64,000 nucleotides of DNA. It comes from Paramecium octaurelia (Eukaryota > Ciliophora > Oligohymenophorea > Peniculida > Parameciidae). The position numbers and the translations under genes were made by a program. Below, piece by piece: positions 12,417 to 24,404 of this stretch. The stretch covers positions 438,648-502,647 of the forward strand of contig CAJJDP010000021.1 in assembly GCA_905182995.1 (NCBI GenBank), given 5' to 3'. Each line of letters begins with the position of its first letter. Within the stretch, counting starts at the first letter, position 1. The notes beneath the pieces are model-generated. The model made no database searches. It was not told the DNA's origin and saw nothing but the letters and a program-made list of their open reading frames with translations.

Positions 12417-13358
12417 ATGATGAATGAAGAAATAGGTTTTGCAGAATAACAAAACATTCTTTTAAGGCTATTTTTTGATGAATATATGAGACTTGATAAA
12501 AAATTAGCAAACCCAGCCAGCCTTGTAAGCATATTATTCTTTTAATACTGTTCTACTCTTTATTTGACACTAATCAACCCTTACTCGAATGCAAGGATTT
12601 AAATCACACAAACACTTTGGATTCCATTACATCTATTATATGTAATGCTTTTTTGGTCGGCTTTTAAATCTATGTTTACTGATCCTGGGAGAGTATTTTT
12701 CATATTAATTTCAGGTTCCCAAGAATTATGGTATGTTGTTTGGGGATTAAGAAATTAAAAAAAGAAGATATTGTCTAATGTGTCGCCAATTTAAGCCTGA
12801 ACGTTGTTGTCATTGCTCTTGGTAAATAAAAATATTATTTTCTTAGGTGTCAAAGATGCGTTTTAAATATGGATGTTCATAGTTTTTGGTATGGAAATTG
12901 CATAGGGTTTTTTAATTCCAAATTTGATTTGTTGGGATAATTCTACTTTAGTTTGTCTTCAATCTTAAGCCTAATAATAGTAAGTTTACAAGCAATTGAT
13001 ATACTTTTTAAAGATTAAGAACCGCAATTTCAAAGCAAAAGCATTATACCTACTCTCATATTGTAATAAATTCATAGATCATAGAGCATTTTTTTTGTTT
13101 GTTGCTAGTATTATAACCTCAATATAATTTATAATAAAAATTTAATTAGTGATCACTAATACAACTGTTATCAATTTAGATTAATAAAACCCAATAAATG
13201 TTTATGATATTAGGTATAGTATTATATTATCTTTTATTGTTAAGGAGAATTGGTTTTAAGTTATGGGTACTAATCCTTGGTTATGGCCATTTCCAATATA
13301 TGGAGAAAGTGGAAGACCAAAAGGAGATGGACTTACATGGTAGCGCATTCAAAATTGA
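12417..13358 (+). CDS. DHHC-family (palmitoyltransferase-like) protein with DVHS motif
   Basis: 290 residues; introns 12693-12714, 12822-12846 and 13063-13084. Two N-terminal membrane segments, a Cys-rich domain, two more segments, and the NTTVINLD block that corresponds to the TTxE motif. The Cys-rich domain reads RYCLMCRQFKPERCCHCSWC then QRCVLNMDVHSFWYGNCIGF: the zinc-binding cysteines are kept, but the catalytic D-H-H-C is D-V-H-S, so the acyl-accepting Cys is Ser and the first His is Val. Family members palmitoylate proteins at Golgi or plasma membrane. This one is probably catalytically inactive or altered. Splices restore CSWCQRC and the helices. Confidence 0.88.
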
Positions 13359-13435
13359 TAAAACTTAATACTAAGAAAATTAAAATGATAAAATATTAAT
13401 ATTTCCCACCCTTTATTTTCTTTTAATTAATAAAA

Positions 13436-14119
13436 ATGGAGGCTAATTAAGCAAACGACTAAGTCATAAAATAGTTATTATATTCAAAAAAGGTATGTAG
13501 ATGTGACAATAATTAGTATAAAGAATTAATCGAAGCAGCTTCACAATTAGGATTGGTGAAATAGTATTAGAAAATGAAATATGATGGGATAATTTATTCA
13601 GTGGGCTAAATAGTTCAATTATCGATTGATGGGAACAGGGACAAGAAAACTTATGGAAAGTTAATAGGGTTTTGTAATTTGTAAGTGGATGAGTATTTGA
13701 TACCCATGATCAAAGTGTAAAAGTATATTAATAAATTGGAATTGCCCTCAAAGTTAAAGGAGTTATAGGAAGGGATAAGTGAGTTTGAACTGTTTTAGTC
13801 AGAGATGGAGGAATGGCTGTTTTGCACATAGATTGATCATGAAATAAAGTTGATATCAATTAAGGAATATGAGGAAATGACAATTTAAAATGAGAGAACA
13901 TATTTTACGAGGGCAGATTATAATGTAGAGAAGGATAAGTTTACTCCTCCGATTTCAAAGTGGACAAGAATCTGCATTTGCAATCAAATATCAAATCCTG
14001 ATAAATCGTACATTCAATGTGACAAATGTTCTAAATGGTTACATTACGAATGTGCTGGTGTTCAAGCCTAAATGGCATAAGACATGAACTTTTATTGTTC
14101 AATGTGCAGAAAGAAATGA
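13436..14119 (+). CDS. BAH-like plus PHD-finger chromatin protein
   Basis: Single exon, 227 residues. Residues ~45-165 resemble a BAH domain (DGIIYSVGQIVQLSID, then YGKLIGFCNL and later EEWLFCTQID and YFTRADYN). The C-terminus is a PHD finger: ICICN, CDKCSKWLHYECAGV, and a final YCSMCRKK supplying the last ligands (C4HC3 pattern). PHD fingers read histone H3 tails, and BAH-PHD proteins act in gene silencing or remodelling. The BAH call is weaker than the PHD call. The protein ends three residues after the last Cys pair. Confidence 0.82.
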
Positions 14120-14184
14120 CTTAGAATTTCTATGACTATTTATATCTATAATAATTTTCTAAATTATTGTCATCTAAATAAATA

Positions 14185-15209
14185 TCATTTTGAATATAAA
14201 TCCATAATATTGATGGGCCCATTTGATTGAATTGGCTGTTATTATTTTTATTGTTAATATTGGAATTGCTATTACTACAATTGTTATTATTAATAAAAGT
14301 GTTAATAATTTGATTGCTAATTATAAATCCCATTATTTTATTATTATCCCAAATTAGACAAATAAGCATAATTCGAGTTCTTATTAGGTATTATTTGTTA
14401 TGATTGTTATGTCTATTGCGATTCTGATTTGTAGAGTGTGAGTATATCAAGAGAAGGCAGTGAATGGATTGGTTGATCAATATTTGGAGTTGATTGTACA
14501 AATTCACTGAAATCCTTCTCAGGTGACAAGGATCGAGTGGTACCTTAATGAGTATTTTATCCTTGGATTTCCTCCACTTAGACAACTGGTTTTTTAACTC
14601 CAAAGAAGTCATCATCTAAATCAATCAAATCACCCAATTTTACCTTAGGTTCCTCTACTTTTGTTTCTTATTAATTAAAATAAAAAGGCTTGACTGTTCT
14701 AATTAAGAATATCAGATAAATACTACGATTTGGTTAGTATGTATTGTTATTTGGGATCAGGACATGATATTTAAGGTATGAATCTCTTTCTAACATACTT
14801 CTCTTAGACAAATCTAATTAATGAATCTAGTCCTTAATTGATAGTAGGTTTGCTATTGGATGAATATTTGGAATCATTTACATGAAATCCTTTGGCATTT
14901 TATTTTCCCAATATGAATTTGCAGTCCCATTACCGATAGATTCCATAATATCAATATTTTCTTAATACCATCCATCAATATTAGTCGACCTTACTCTAGT
15001 GACACTTGGACCCAATGTTCGATGGGCTCCTATTGAATGAAAAATAAAGTAAAACCTGCGCAGTCCATGCAAATAAAAATTCCATAGTCTAAACTAACCC
15101 AACGAGGTCCCTTTGTTGCACAGTCAGCACAATTTAAATTTTCTGGTCTTTTTAGAATTAAACCAAATATTTTTTCTTGTGCTTTGGCTGGTATGTATTA
15201 CTTATTCAT
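14185..15209 (-). CDS. ArfGAP-domain protein
   Basis: 314 residues, ATG at 15209, TGA at 14185; introns 15030-15055 (GTTT start), 14853-14881, 14699-14723. The N-terminal ~120 residues are an ArfGAP zinc finger: CADCATKGPRWVSLDYGIFI, then CMDCAGAHRTLG (C-x2-C-x16-C-x2-C with the arginine finger in HRTLG), then EKYVRKRF. It would stimulate GTP hydrolysis on Arf, in vesicle coat cycling. The C-terminal half is Gln/Asn-rich and disordered with an acidic LGDLIDLDDDFFG segment that may bind clathrin or adaptors. It is convergent with the PHD gene. Confidence 0.93.
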
Positions 15210-15289
15210 TTTATTTGAAATTATAACTTCTATAAATATTTTAATGATTTTTTGAGCATTTAAAGTTCAGAATTATCATCATCTATTCA

Positions 15290-17509
15290 ATGTCCAAATT
15301 ATAATAATACCTCTCTGACCTTAAAACCCATTAAGAAGAAGAAATTGAAATTTAGATCGATTATCCCAATAAACCAGAAAATAGCGATGATTCAGAAGAT
15401 GAGCAGAATGAAATTCTTAATGAGATACTTAAGTGCATGCAAAAAGGATTATCAGAAAGGGTCTTTGACTTTGAGATAGGCAATTCAATCAGATTGATCG
15501 ATATTGATGATATGAATAAAAGTGCCCTTTATCTTGACGCCTTGGCTTGGCTCTACTCTAACCGAGTGGACAGAACTTACGTGGAGAGTCTTAAACTCAA
15601 GGTTAATTTACTAAGAGTGTATGACACTACAACAGTTCCAAATGCTCCTCCCTAAAAGAAGAGCAAACAATAGCTAGCTTAATAAGTCACTTAAAAGACT
15701 ATTCATATCAATCGGAACATGGAACTTAAAGAGATTACCAAGTATGGTGAATCTACTCTTGATTTCAAACCTTATACTCATCAATATGATACACTTCAAA
15801 TCAATCCCTTCTTCAATTAAACAAGCAAGTCTTTGGACATGCAAGACTTGACCACACTCATTATTTATAACCCTTAATTCGATGAGAATCTAGCCATTAT
15901 CATTGATCCTGATTAACTCTTAAAAGTAAATGAATAGAACAAGTAAATCTTGACAGGTTTTATTAAGTTAGAAATCGATACTTCAGTCTTAGATTACTCT
16001 AACTTAATGTCCAAATAATTCAAAATGAGTTTCAATGAAATCAATGATTTCAGAGAGAGATACAAGTATTTACTTAATAAAAAAGATGCTTAAACTGTCA
16101 AAATTGAAAAAAGCTAATAAACTGCCATTGAAAAGTTTCTCAATGATTTTCGAGTTTACGATGAAAAACTGATGTAGGCCTAACAAACTATAGATCAATA
16201 ATAATAATCCTTAACCTAATTAAGTGTAGAGGAACAATAATTCTTAAGTCTGAATCAGCAATACTAATAATAACTTAAAATTAATCCAACTGAAATAGAT
16301 AATGATTAATAAGATGTATATATAAGGAAGAAAATGGAGTAAATGAATTTTGAACAGCAATTTCTAGGCGATAATCAAAATTAAAATTAGATTCAACAAA
16401 TGAATTAAATGGATGTTGAGGAATTCAATAATTAATTGCCTGAATTGATACCAGAATCCTTTGCAGAAGATTAAATAAATGATAATAATAACCCTTTGTT
16501 AACTGAAGAACAGAAGTAATTGCAATAAGAATAGTTTTAAGTCTATTAAGAAAAGAAAAAGGCTTTATAGGAATAATTTTAAAAGCAACAAAGAGAGGCA
16601 GCAGAAAAATAATCCCAAATTCAAGAAGAATTGAAATAACTTAGCTATTAGTAATAATTCCAAGATATATTTAATGATGTAAATGCTCCAGTTGATGAAT
16701 GGGATTTAGAATAGGAAGAAGAATTTGATTAAGATCTTGCACCTTATGAAGAATAGTAATAAATACTAAAAAATAATAATTAATCGCAAGCAGTTTAATA
16801 GCAATAAGGAAACGTTAAGAAAAAACAAAAGAAAGTGTATCCAGATACATTTAACTTTGATGATGCAGCAGAATTAAATAGATTTCTTATTTTAAATACT
16901 GTTGGAAATACTTAAAGGGATTTTGGTTAAAGAGAATTAACATTAAAATGCTTAGCTGATAACTGTTAGGATTTTGATTATTATCGATATTTTGAATACT
17001 TTACAAGGGAATACGCAGGATTTTTGGAAGAGGAAGAACAATAACTACCAGTTCCTTTTACAGAACCGGAAAGCTTTGGATTAGATGAAATAAATATCTA
17101 AGTATAGTTAGAAGAGACCAATTAAATGATAGAGACTTATTAGAATAATTTAGATTACTATATATTACCATTTAAAGTATATGCTAACAATAATAATGAA
17201 CCTATTACAATTAAATAATTATAAGTCATATTGGAAAAAGTAATTGATGAAATCAAAGGTCAAGTTGAATTTATTAAAATCGAAAAAACTATGCCTTTGA
17301 TTATGAATGAAAAGATAAATAAGAGCAAATTATTTGCAGCACTTCTGTTTGTTGCTAAGAATAAAGGATACAAATTAGAATAGAAAAATAATTCATTCAA
17401 AGATATCTTAATTATAAAAAATGATGGTATGCAAACGATCGAAATAGATAATGAGAATTAAAATCGGAATGAATCTTTAGTAGATGTAGCTATGTAGATT
17501 GAAAGATGA
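15290..17509 (+). CDS. Condensin subunit CAP-H (Barren, kleisin-gamma)
   Basis: Single exon, 739 residues. The N-terminal CAP-H block contains IGNSIRLIDIDDMNKSALY then LDALAWLYSNRVDRTYVE, matching the Barren signature (xLDAsxKIYSxRVDsxH). The middle is long, acidic and Gln-rich. The C-terminus has FDDAAELNRFL and the winged-helix part SKLFAALLFVAKNKGYKLE with DILII, as in CAP-H. CAP-H bridges the SMC2-SMC4 heads and recruits the HEAT subunits. In ciliates condensin acts in micronuclear mitosis and macronuclear division. The frame holds dozens of TAA/TAG as Gln and no internal TGA. Confidence 0.88.
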
Positions 17510-17546
17510 TTGTTATAAATACTAAATAATATAATTAATTAATTAT

Positions 17547-19578
17547 TCAATCAATGTAAGAATGGAAATTCTTAAATTTCTTATGTTAATTTAATTCAGA
17601 AATCTATATTCCAAAGTAGTTAAAAATTGTATTAAGAAGTTGACAACTTTTTGAAGTCACTTTCATTTCAGATGATTCTTCAATTTGTTGTACCATGTTT
17701 ATAATGTCATCAACTTGTATGAATAATCCTTCTAATTATTTTATTCAAAAATACCTTCAAGAATGTATTACAATTGTTCCAGAATATATTAAGTAGTTGG
17801 ATCAGACAATTTAAATTCTTGAACCAAATTTTAATGCCATTCTCTTTACTCCTTATTTCGCGAAAAGAAATTCTGTCGTGCCTTTTCAGCAACCTTTCTC
17901 AATTTTTAGATTTTCTCTTATCTCTAATTCTAATTTGATGTAAAAGACCTTGATCTTATGCTGGAAGTTAAAGGGCGATCCTTATGTAAGGTTGAAACCA
18001 ATTAGGTGAATTTATCATTGAATTTCATTCTAGTGGTATAGAAATCTAGATATAAATGGAACACATACCTTAGCATTGTTTCACTAGTTTAACTTCATTG
18101 TTATTGACTTTCTAAATAAATTTTTGATTGTATTATTGTTTTACAACTTTATGGTTTTATTTGCTTGTATAACCTTATTATCTTGACAAATGAAGTTCAG
18201 GGAATTCCATTTTTGAATAGATTTCATCCTCTTCGCAAGTGGTAACATCATTAATCTTTTATGATATTCTATCCACAAAGGATTAAGGAGAAGCATTTCT
18301 AAGACTCAATTTTCTGGATTAGGTTTCATTGATATGAGAATTTTGACATGTTTCTCTGGAATCTTCTTGTCTTAATCTAACTAATGGAGTGTAGGGTTTC
18401 AATAATTATCCATCAATCATTGATATTATGTATTCTCTATGTCCCTTACTTGTATTCAATTTATTGATATCATAACTCTGTTGTAATTTTTGAATAGAGC
18501 CTTAATTGTTTCTGGCTATGAAAACTTCCCTTTAAGATTCCTTGATGTTCTATTTATATTGTGCTTTGTCGATTCTACTTATTCTTTGTTTTTCTCTAAA
18601 AAATTCAAATAATAGATTTACTTCTAGTATTGTTATAAATAGTTATCGACTTCACTTTGTTGTAGTGTAGATTCCTCCTTTCTAGGAGAGGATTTGGTAG
18701 AGTTCATTTGGCTAATATTGGATTTAGATTTGTTTTTAAGTTTTCTTTTCATTTCCTTCAATTAAGCCAAATTTAATTGATTCATTTCTTATAATTTTGG
18801 TATGTGATAATTGAAATTGTCAATTCTAACATAGTTAATAAATAATGGATTACATTTATTGGAATTCATCAAATTGATTTCTACTTCTCTTGTATTAATC
18901 AAGATTCAACTTCTTTCTAAGATCCTGTATCAAATTTTAGTATTTCAAAGTTCTGTCAGAACTGATACTGTCTGGCTCTTGTAATAATTTGAGTTTCAGA
19001 TCATAGGATGCAGTTAGAACTTCGTCTAAAAGCTTTAATGGGATCTATTTCCATTCTGAGATGGATGGTTACATTTTATCTAAGAGGATATCATTTTTAT
19101 TAATCTATTTTTTCCATTCATTGATGGTTTTTTATTTGTCATCAAACTCTGAAGATTTAAGGCGTTTGAGTTTTTCTTTCTTGTCATACGTATTGTTTTC
19201 GACCTAGTCTACATATGTCTCAAAGATATTTAGGAGTATCTATAATTGATTCAATTCTAGTTATTGCTATTTATTCATTCCATGTCTATTGTTCTGTACA
19301 TAAATCACTAATGTTTTTAAATATTATAATTCTAATTTTATTTATGCTCTGCATTCATCCAATTTTGATAATAAAATCCACTTTGTAGTTGTCTCTTTTT
19401 TAATCACTTTGTAAACTTTTTAGCAATCCTGTAAATCCTGCAATCTTAAATCTCTTGCGTCATAATGCTCAATTACATTTTTTGTAATCTTATTAGCTTC
19501 CTATAAATTGTTTTCTTATTAATAACCATTTCTCAGCTTTGAAACAATCTGAACAGTTTGTGTTTTGATACCACTCAT
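17547..19578 (-). CDS. Coiled-coil protein, unknown
   Basis: 643 residues from ATG 19578 to TGA 17547; introns 18826-18853, 18596-18621, 18046-18068, 17732-17754, each fixing the frame. The first 260 residues are strongly helical and charged (WILLSKLDECRAQIKLELQY and similar). Then come a basic Ser-rich linker, more coiled coil (QRISRIDKAQYKQNIKESQR), and a C-terminal helical block ending QVDDIINMVQQIEESSEMK. No domain is recognised. A cytoskeletal or basal-body role is plausible in a ciliate but not shown by sequence. Confidence 0.7.
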
Positions 19579-19620
19579 AGTAACTGAAATATTAAAATAT
19601 TTAATATTTATATATAAGAA

Positions 19621-20178
19621 ATGGAGACATAAAAATATACATCTCCATATGCCAAATTGTAATCTGTTGATCTAATTCTAGGTGGGAATAGAAAGATTGG
19701 CGAGAAGTACTCATATAGGAGATCAAGACTAATAATCCAAATGCCAAAATCACGAATAAGACATTAATCGAATAATATTTTAAGCGATATATGATGCTCT
19801 AACCAACTGATAAATCCAATCTTATTGTCAATCACCCTGCTTTATCGTAGGTACAATCCTTATTCTGAAAAGGTCGATAAAGAGAAAATTGACAAAGTGA
19901 CAAATGATACTATGTTGAGTTTAGTTAATGCTACTGCAGGCTGCACTGTTGCTTCACTATTTTTCTATAAATTACTATTAAGCAAAAGGAGAATTTTTTA
20001 TGATTTCTATAGAAAGGGAAGGTTAGCAATTGTGAAAAAGCCCTTATCAATATTTGTGTTATTCACCACTTGGGGAGCTGTCTTATCCTATGGTTATAAG
20101 CAAACTATTCCATTTGAATTATTCAAATAAGGTATGTACAAAAAATATCTGATTGAATATGAGAAAGTATATTTGTGA
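19621..20178 (+). CDS. Small membrane protein, 170 residues
   Basis: Introns 19659-19681 (TAG) and 19851-19872 (AAG) join METQKYTSPYAKLWEQKDW... to a C-terminal part with two hydrophobic segments (LVNATAGCTVASLFFYKLLL and PLSIFVLFTTWGAVLSYGY). TGA at 20176. Unspliced reading would give two separate frames overlapping by 4 nt (ATGA at 19791), which is unlikely here; the spliced model is continuous. Size and helix pair suggest a mitochondrial or ER membrane protein, but no family is recognised. Confidence 0.6.
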
Positions 20179-20374
20179 TTAATTTGTATATTATCTAATT
20201 AATAAATCTAAAGGGATATCATTTTTATATTATGCTATTCCTCTTAGAAAAATATGATAGTCTCATGAACTAGATCTACACTAATTATAGAGATAGCTTC
20301 AATTGTAAAACCTTTTATTTTATTTGAATTGATAATAATTATTGTAATTAAATTATATCATTAATTGACATAGG

Positions 20375-21380
20375 ATGGTAAATTGATGAATTCCACGTAT
20401 TTTAGGCATCTCTTTTGAATATGGTTTAAGGGTAACCGATAATTGAAGTCACATTAGATGGAATAGAGACTCGCAAACACACAAGATTTACGGACAAATA
20501 ATTAGGAGCTTTGAGATTACCAGTTTACACTGTAATTAGATTATAGATTCTTAAAATTTAGGGTGACGATGATATCTCTGGTGTTGTGGAAGTTAAGATG
20601 AATAAATAGAAGAAAATAGAACACATGGGTATAAGAATCGAATTGGTTGGACGTATAGGTAATAGTAAAATTAAATGATCAAGAAATTATTAATGATTAA
20701 AAACAGAGTTCAGATTTTATGTCAATGTCAAGAGAATTAGAACCTCAAGGAATCCTATTTGAAGACAAAGCATACAAATTTTAATTTTAGAAGTTCGAAA
20801 AGCAAAATGAGAGTTATTATGGCAATACCGTGAGATTAAGATATTACTTAAAGATTTACATGACCAGAAGTTATGGCAAAGTATAAAAGGAAGTGGATTT
20901 TGCAGTATTAATCTCCTAACCAGAATTAGAAGAACAACCTTAAACATCTTTAAAATTAGAAGTATAGATCATCTCTTAAATTAGGTTGGTATTGAAGAGT
21001 GTTTGCATATCGATTTTGAATATTTCAAGAGTAAATATCATTTGAGAGATGTCGTAACAGGAAAGGTTAATTTCTATTTGGTGAAAATCAAAATTAAATA
21101 TATGGAATTGGCAGTGATCAGAAAAGAACAATATGGTCAAGGTCAATAACAATAAACAGACAATGAGACACTTGTAAAATACGAATTGATGGATGGTTGT
21201 CCTTAAAAAGGAGAAGTCATTCCAATCAGATTATATTTAAGTGGAGTTGATATAACACCATCTGTTAAGAATGTTAATGGCAAATTTAGTGTTAAATACA
21301 TTCTGAATTTGATTTTAGTAGATGAAGATGATAGAAGATATTTTAAATAACAAGAGATAACAATATATAGAAAGAAATGA
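20375..21380 (+). CDS. VPS26: Retromer subunit VPS26
   Basis: 299 residues; introns 20378-20405 (directly after ATG), 20532-20561, 20659-20683 (AAG), 20962-20984. The arrestin-fold landmarks match VPS26 along the length: [84 protein letters not shown], then [20 protein letters not shown] and a short [11 protein letters not shown] tail. VPS26 with VPS35 and VPS29 retrieves membrane receptors from endosomes to the Golgi. This gene is the clearest evidence that TAA/TAG encode Gln and that AAG can serve as an acceptor here. Confidence 0.97.
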
Positions 21381-21429
21381 TGTATTAATATCATTATAAA
21401 ACATCTATACAAGTTATTAAATCATATTA

Positions 21430-23129
21430 TCATTACTATTGATTATACTATACTCTATTTTATTATTCAACTATATCACTTAGTGATCTAATTCTATTTT
21501 CATCTTATCTTCTTACTTTACTCTAACCCTATATTATTAATTCAATTTTCTCTGAAAATCCACCATAAATCTATTCAGCCAATCCTAAGAGGAATCTTTA
21601 TGCATCCTCCACGTTATTAGCATAATAAAATTAATAAAAATTTTATTGCTATAACAACTATTGCTAAATCTATTATTATTGCATCATTTTCTATTAAATG
21701 GTTTTAAATTCCTATTCATTTGATAAAATTGCTTCATTCGCATCTATAAATGAAGTATCTAATACTATTTCTTAAGATAACTCAGTAGGACTTTATGAGA
21801 ATCTATGGTTATGACTTTGTGTAGTTGTGACTTGATCCTTGTTATTTAAGTAAAATTATTGCAGAAAATGGTATTACTTATTTATTTTCTATTATTTCTC
21901 TTAATATCTTATATTAGAATTAATAAGAATTTAAATTTAACTCTAAAAACATAAAAACTAAAAATTACTTCCAAATTATCACAACGTCTTTCTAGTTCAT
22001 TATTGGCAGTTTCTAGTGTTTTATTCAAAGTCATTTCTCTTTGGTAGTTCTTTTTCAGTTCTTCTAAGGCTTAATCATACTATTTCAATTTATCCAATAA
22101 GGTTGCATCATTCGTCTTTCTCATATCTTATGCTTATTAACTTTATCTTTTGGCATTCAATTCCTATATTATTATTGCTTGGCTGAGATTGAGCTTAGGA
22201 ATTTCCTATGCATTTTTTAGCTTTTAACTCTCTTATTACGGTTTGCAGTTTTCTAGTTTGACTGGCAACGGCGATGCCAAAGGAGAATTATCAACTGAAG
22301 ATAGACCTTCTGATTCTGATGAATCTACATTTTCATCCTTTTTCATTGCATAAAGGATATTTTATTAAACTAAATACATAATAATACAGACGTACATTTA
22401 ATTAATTGATGAGGTTATGGATCCATCTACTGTTGTTATTATAAAATCACTTTATTGCCATTTGATGTCAAGGCAGCATTTTTAATTGAGATAAGATTTG
22501 TAATCAATTTCTAATTTTAGAATAAAATTTACTAGATTTAGGCCTTGTAATTGCCTTTTTTCGGCCTCAATTTTTTTATTCTTTTTAATTTATAAAATCA
22601 ACAGATCATTAAGTGTTTCAATTTAATCATGAAATTCTTTATTGATTTTGTTGGTGTCAGTAATCTATTTATATTTAATCAAGATGCCAGATTATTCATC
22701 AAATTCAGGCTTTAACAATTCTAATTTGCATAATTAAGATTCGGCCTTGCTTAAATTATTTTATAAGGTAGTAATTTTGTTTTGTAGCGATACAATCAAT
22801 TCTTTTTCATGTCTCTGTGCTTCTTCAGTGATTTATTAATTGATTAATACTTAGTTTTAGGCTTGATTTCTTTCATTTATAAGTTTCTCTATTTATGAGT
22901 TTAATTTAGCATTTTCTTCTTAAATATTTTTGAGGACCATAAGTAAGGCCTTATTTTACTCTTCGTTATTTTAAGGAGTCATTATTTTTAAGGCTTTTTT
23001 GTTGAGTTGAAGTAGATTGTTGAGCTCCTTGAGTTAGTCAGTCAATTGCTTGTTTTCTTATTTCAAATAATCTATAAGTTCTTAATGTGAATTATTAGTA
23101 ATGTATTAATAAGTATTAGTGGATTTCAT
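21430..23129 (-). CDS. Coiled-coil protein, 541 residues
   Basis: ATG 23129 to TGA 21430; introns 22511-22532, 22370-22395, 21943-21968. The first ~230 residues are a long coiled coil (KQENKQLTDQLKELNNLL, IQEENAKLNSQIEKL). A Ser/Glu patch follows (DENVDSSESEG), then a second coiled coil and a Gln-rich tail with NVEDAQRFLLGLAEQIYGGF. It looks like two genes unless the 26-nt intron at 22370-22395 is spliced; splicing gives one frame whose length is an exact multiple of three. Golgin- or centrosome-type scaffolds look like this, but no domain is diagnostic. Confidence 0.68.
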
Positions 23130-23214
23130 ATTAATAATAATAATAATATTAATGAGAAAGAGTTAATAATAGATTGAGCCATAAAGTGTACGATTCAATA
23201 AAAGAATTCGTATT

Positions 23215-23931
23215 TATAAAAAAATTATGAATATTCAAAATTACTTCAGCTTCTACTAAAAACATATTAAATATGGCTAAAAACACACTATATCTAGCAA
23301 CTTTATTTTTAGATATAATTTATAGTCCTTCTTCTTTTAGCATGATTTCGAAATCCTTTTCAAAAGTCATACTTCCGAATCAATGGTCGTGATGTATTTT
23401 AAGTAAGGCTTAATTTTTTCTATGCTCACTATCTTGTAGTTTCTATAAGGTTCCAAGGTCAACAAAAAGAAAATAGATCACCTTTTGCTCAATCTTTGTT
23501 TTGCAATTTCAAAACTCTCAATCTGTCAGGCATTATCATGAAAGATGAAGAGAATATTACAGCAACATATTATTCTTTCGAGTTTTCTAAATCATAAAAG
23601 TTTTATTCTCTTATTTCTATATTCTCATTCTATTAAAAAGTTTGTCTTGCATATCTAGGATTTTAATACTTTATTTTACCTCAAATAATTTGAATCTATG
23701 CCTATCCCCAACCACACAAATTCTTGAAGGAATCCTATTGATTATCTATTTCATGTGATGTCCAGTGCCTACTCCAACGTCCAGTTTCTTTTTACATTTG
23801 AAATCTTTTTCTCCAATCTATCACACATCATCACGCAAGTCCATCTAGACGTTTATTTCTTAAAATACTTTTTATAGAATCTTCTGTATAATAAATTGTA
23901 TATGTAGATAGGCAGGTAACTCTAAATGCAT
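23215..23931 (-). pseudogene. Decayed SAM-dependent methyltransferase gene
   Basis: On the minus strand a class I methyltransferase can be followed in pieces: KKLDVGVGTGHHMKQIINRI (SAM-binding motif I, D-V-G-x-G-x-G), FYDLENSKEQYVAVIFSSSF, and FLLTLEPYRNYKIVSIEK. The pieces lie in different frames. Breaks: in-frame TGA at 23821-23823, a frame change near 23670-23685, another near 23525, TGA/frame trouble at 23478-23480, and one near 23375-23382. Only some could be introns, and none has normal splice sites. Either a pseudogene or a patch of uncorrected indel errors; the 3' end is unclear. Confidence 0.6.
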
Positions 23932-24404
23932 CTAAAAAACCCAATAATCTTTGCAAAATCACTCTAAAAATATATTATTAAGTTAACTAATTCGCATGGA
24001 CATTTGATTGTCAATTTTATTACATTTAGATAGTCATGAAGGATAGGTCATTTATATGCCAATATATAATTAAATTAAGATTAAATTTATTATTTATTAG
24101 TTATGATTTATTAAATAAAGCATAATGCTTTCATAGCAAATTAATTAAATTTTCCCATTTACAATTCTTTGAAATAACCTTATATTATTGACAAGTCTTG
24201 TTATCCCAATTTTCTAAATACAGATATAAAATCTACTTCGATTTTCAATAATTTTAATATTGATAATTGACCCCCATACCAATTTTTGAGAATAAAATAT
24301 TTACTATCCGTGATTAATTTATAGACTGTTCTATAAATATAAAAAAGTTAAACAATTTTATTCACATTATATCAAATATAATTAAATTTAAGTTTCATAC
24401 TTGA
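23932..24404. other. Intergenic, nothing identified
   Basis: 473 bp of AT-rich DNA between the decayed methyltransferase (minus) and the next plus-strand gene. No reading frame or structured element stood out. It should contain the promoter of the 24405 gene. Confidence 0.4.

Noticed and set aside
13214-13244. 31-nt GTA...AAG intron near the end of the DHHC gene
   Set aside because: Removing it shifts the frame away from the conserved NWFQVMGTNPW segment; the unspliced sequence is already in frame.
21430-22346. Separate minus-strand gene starting at ATG 22346
   Set aside because: Splicing 22370-22395 joins it in frame to the upstream coiled coil (start 23129), and the total exon length is an exact multiple of three, so one gene is more likely.
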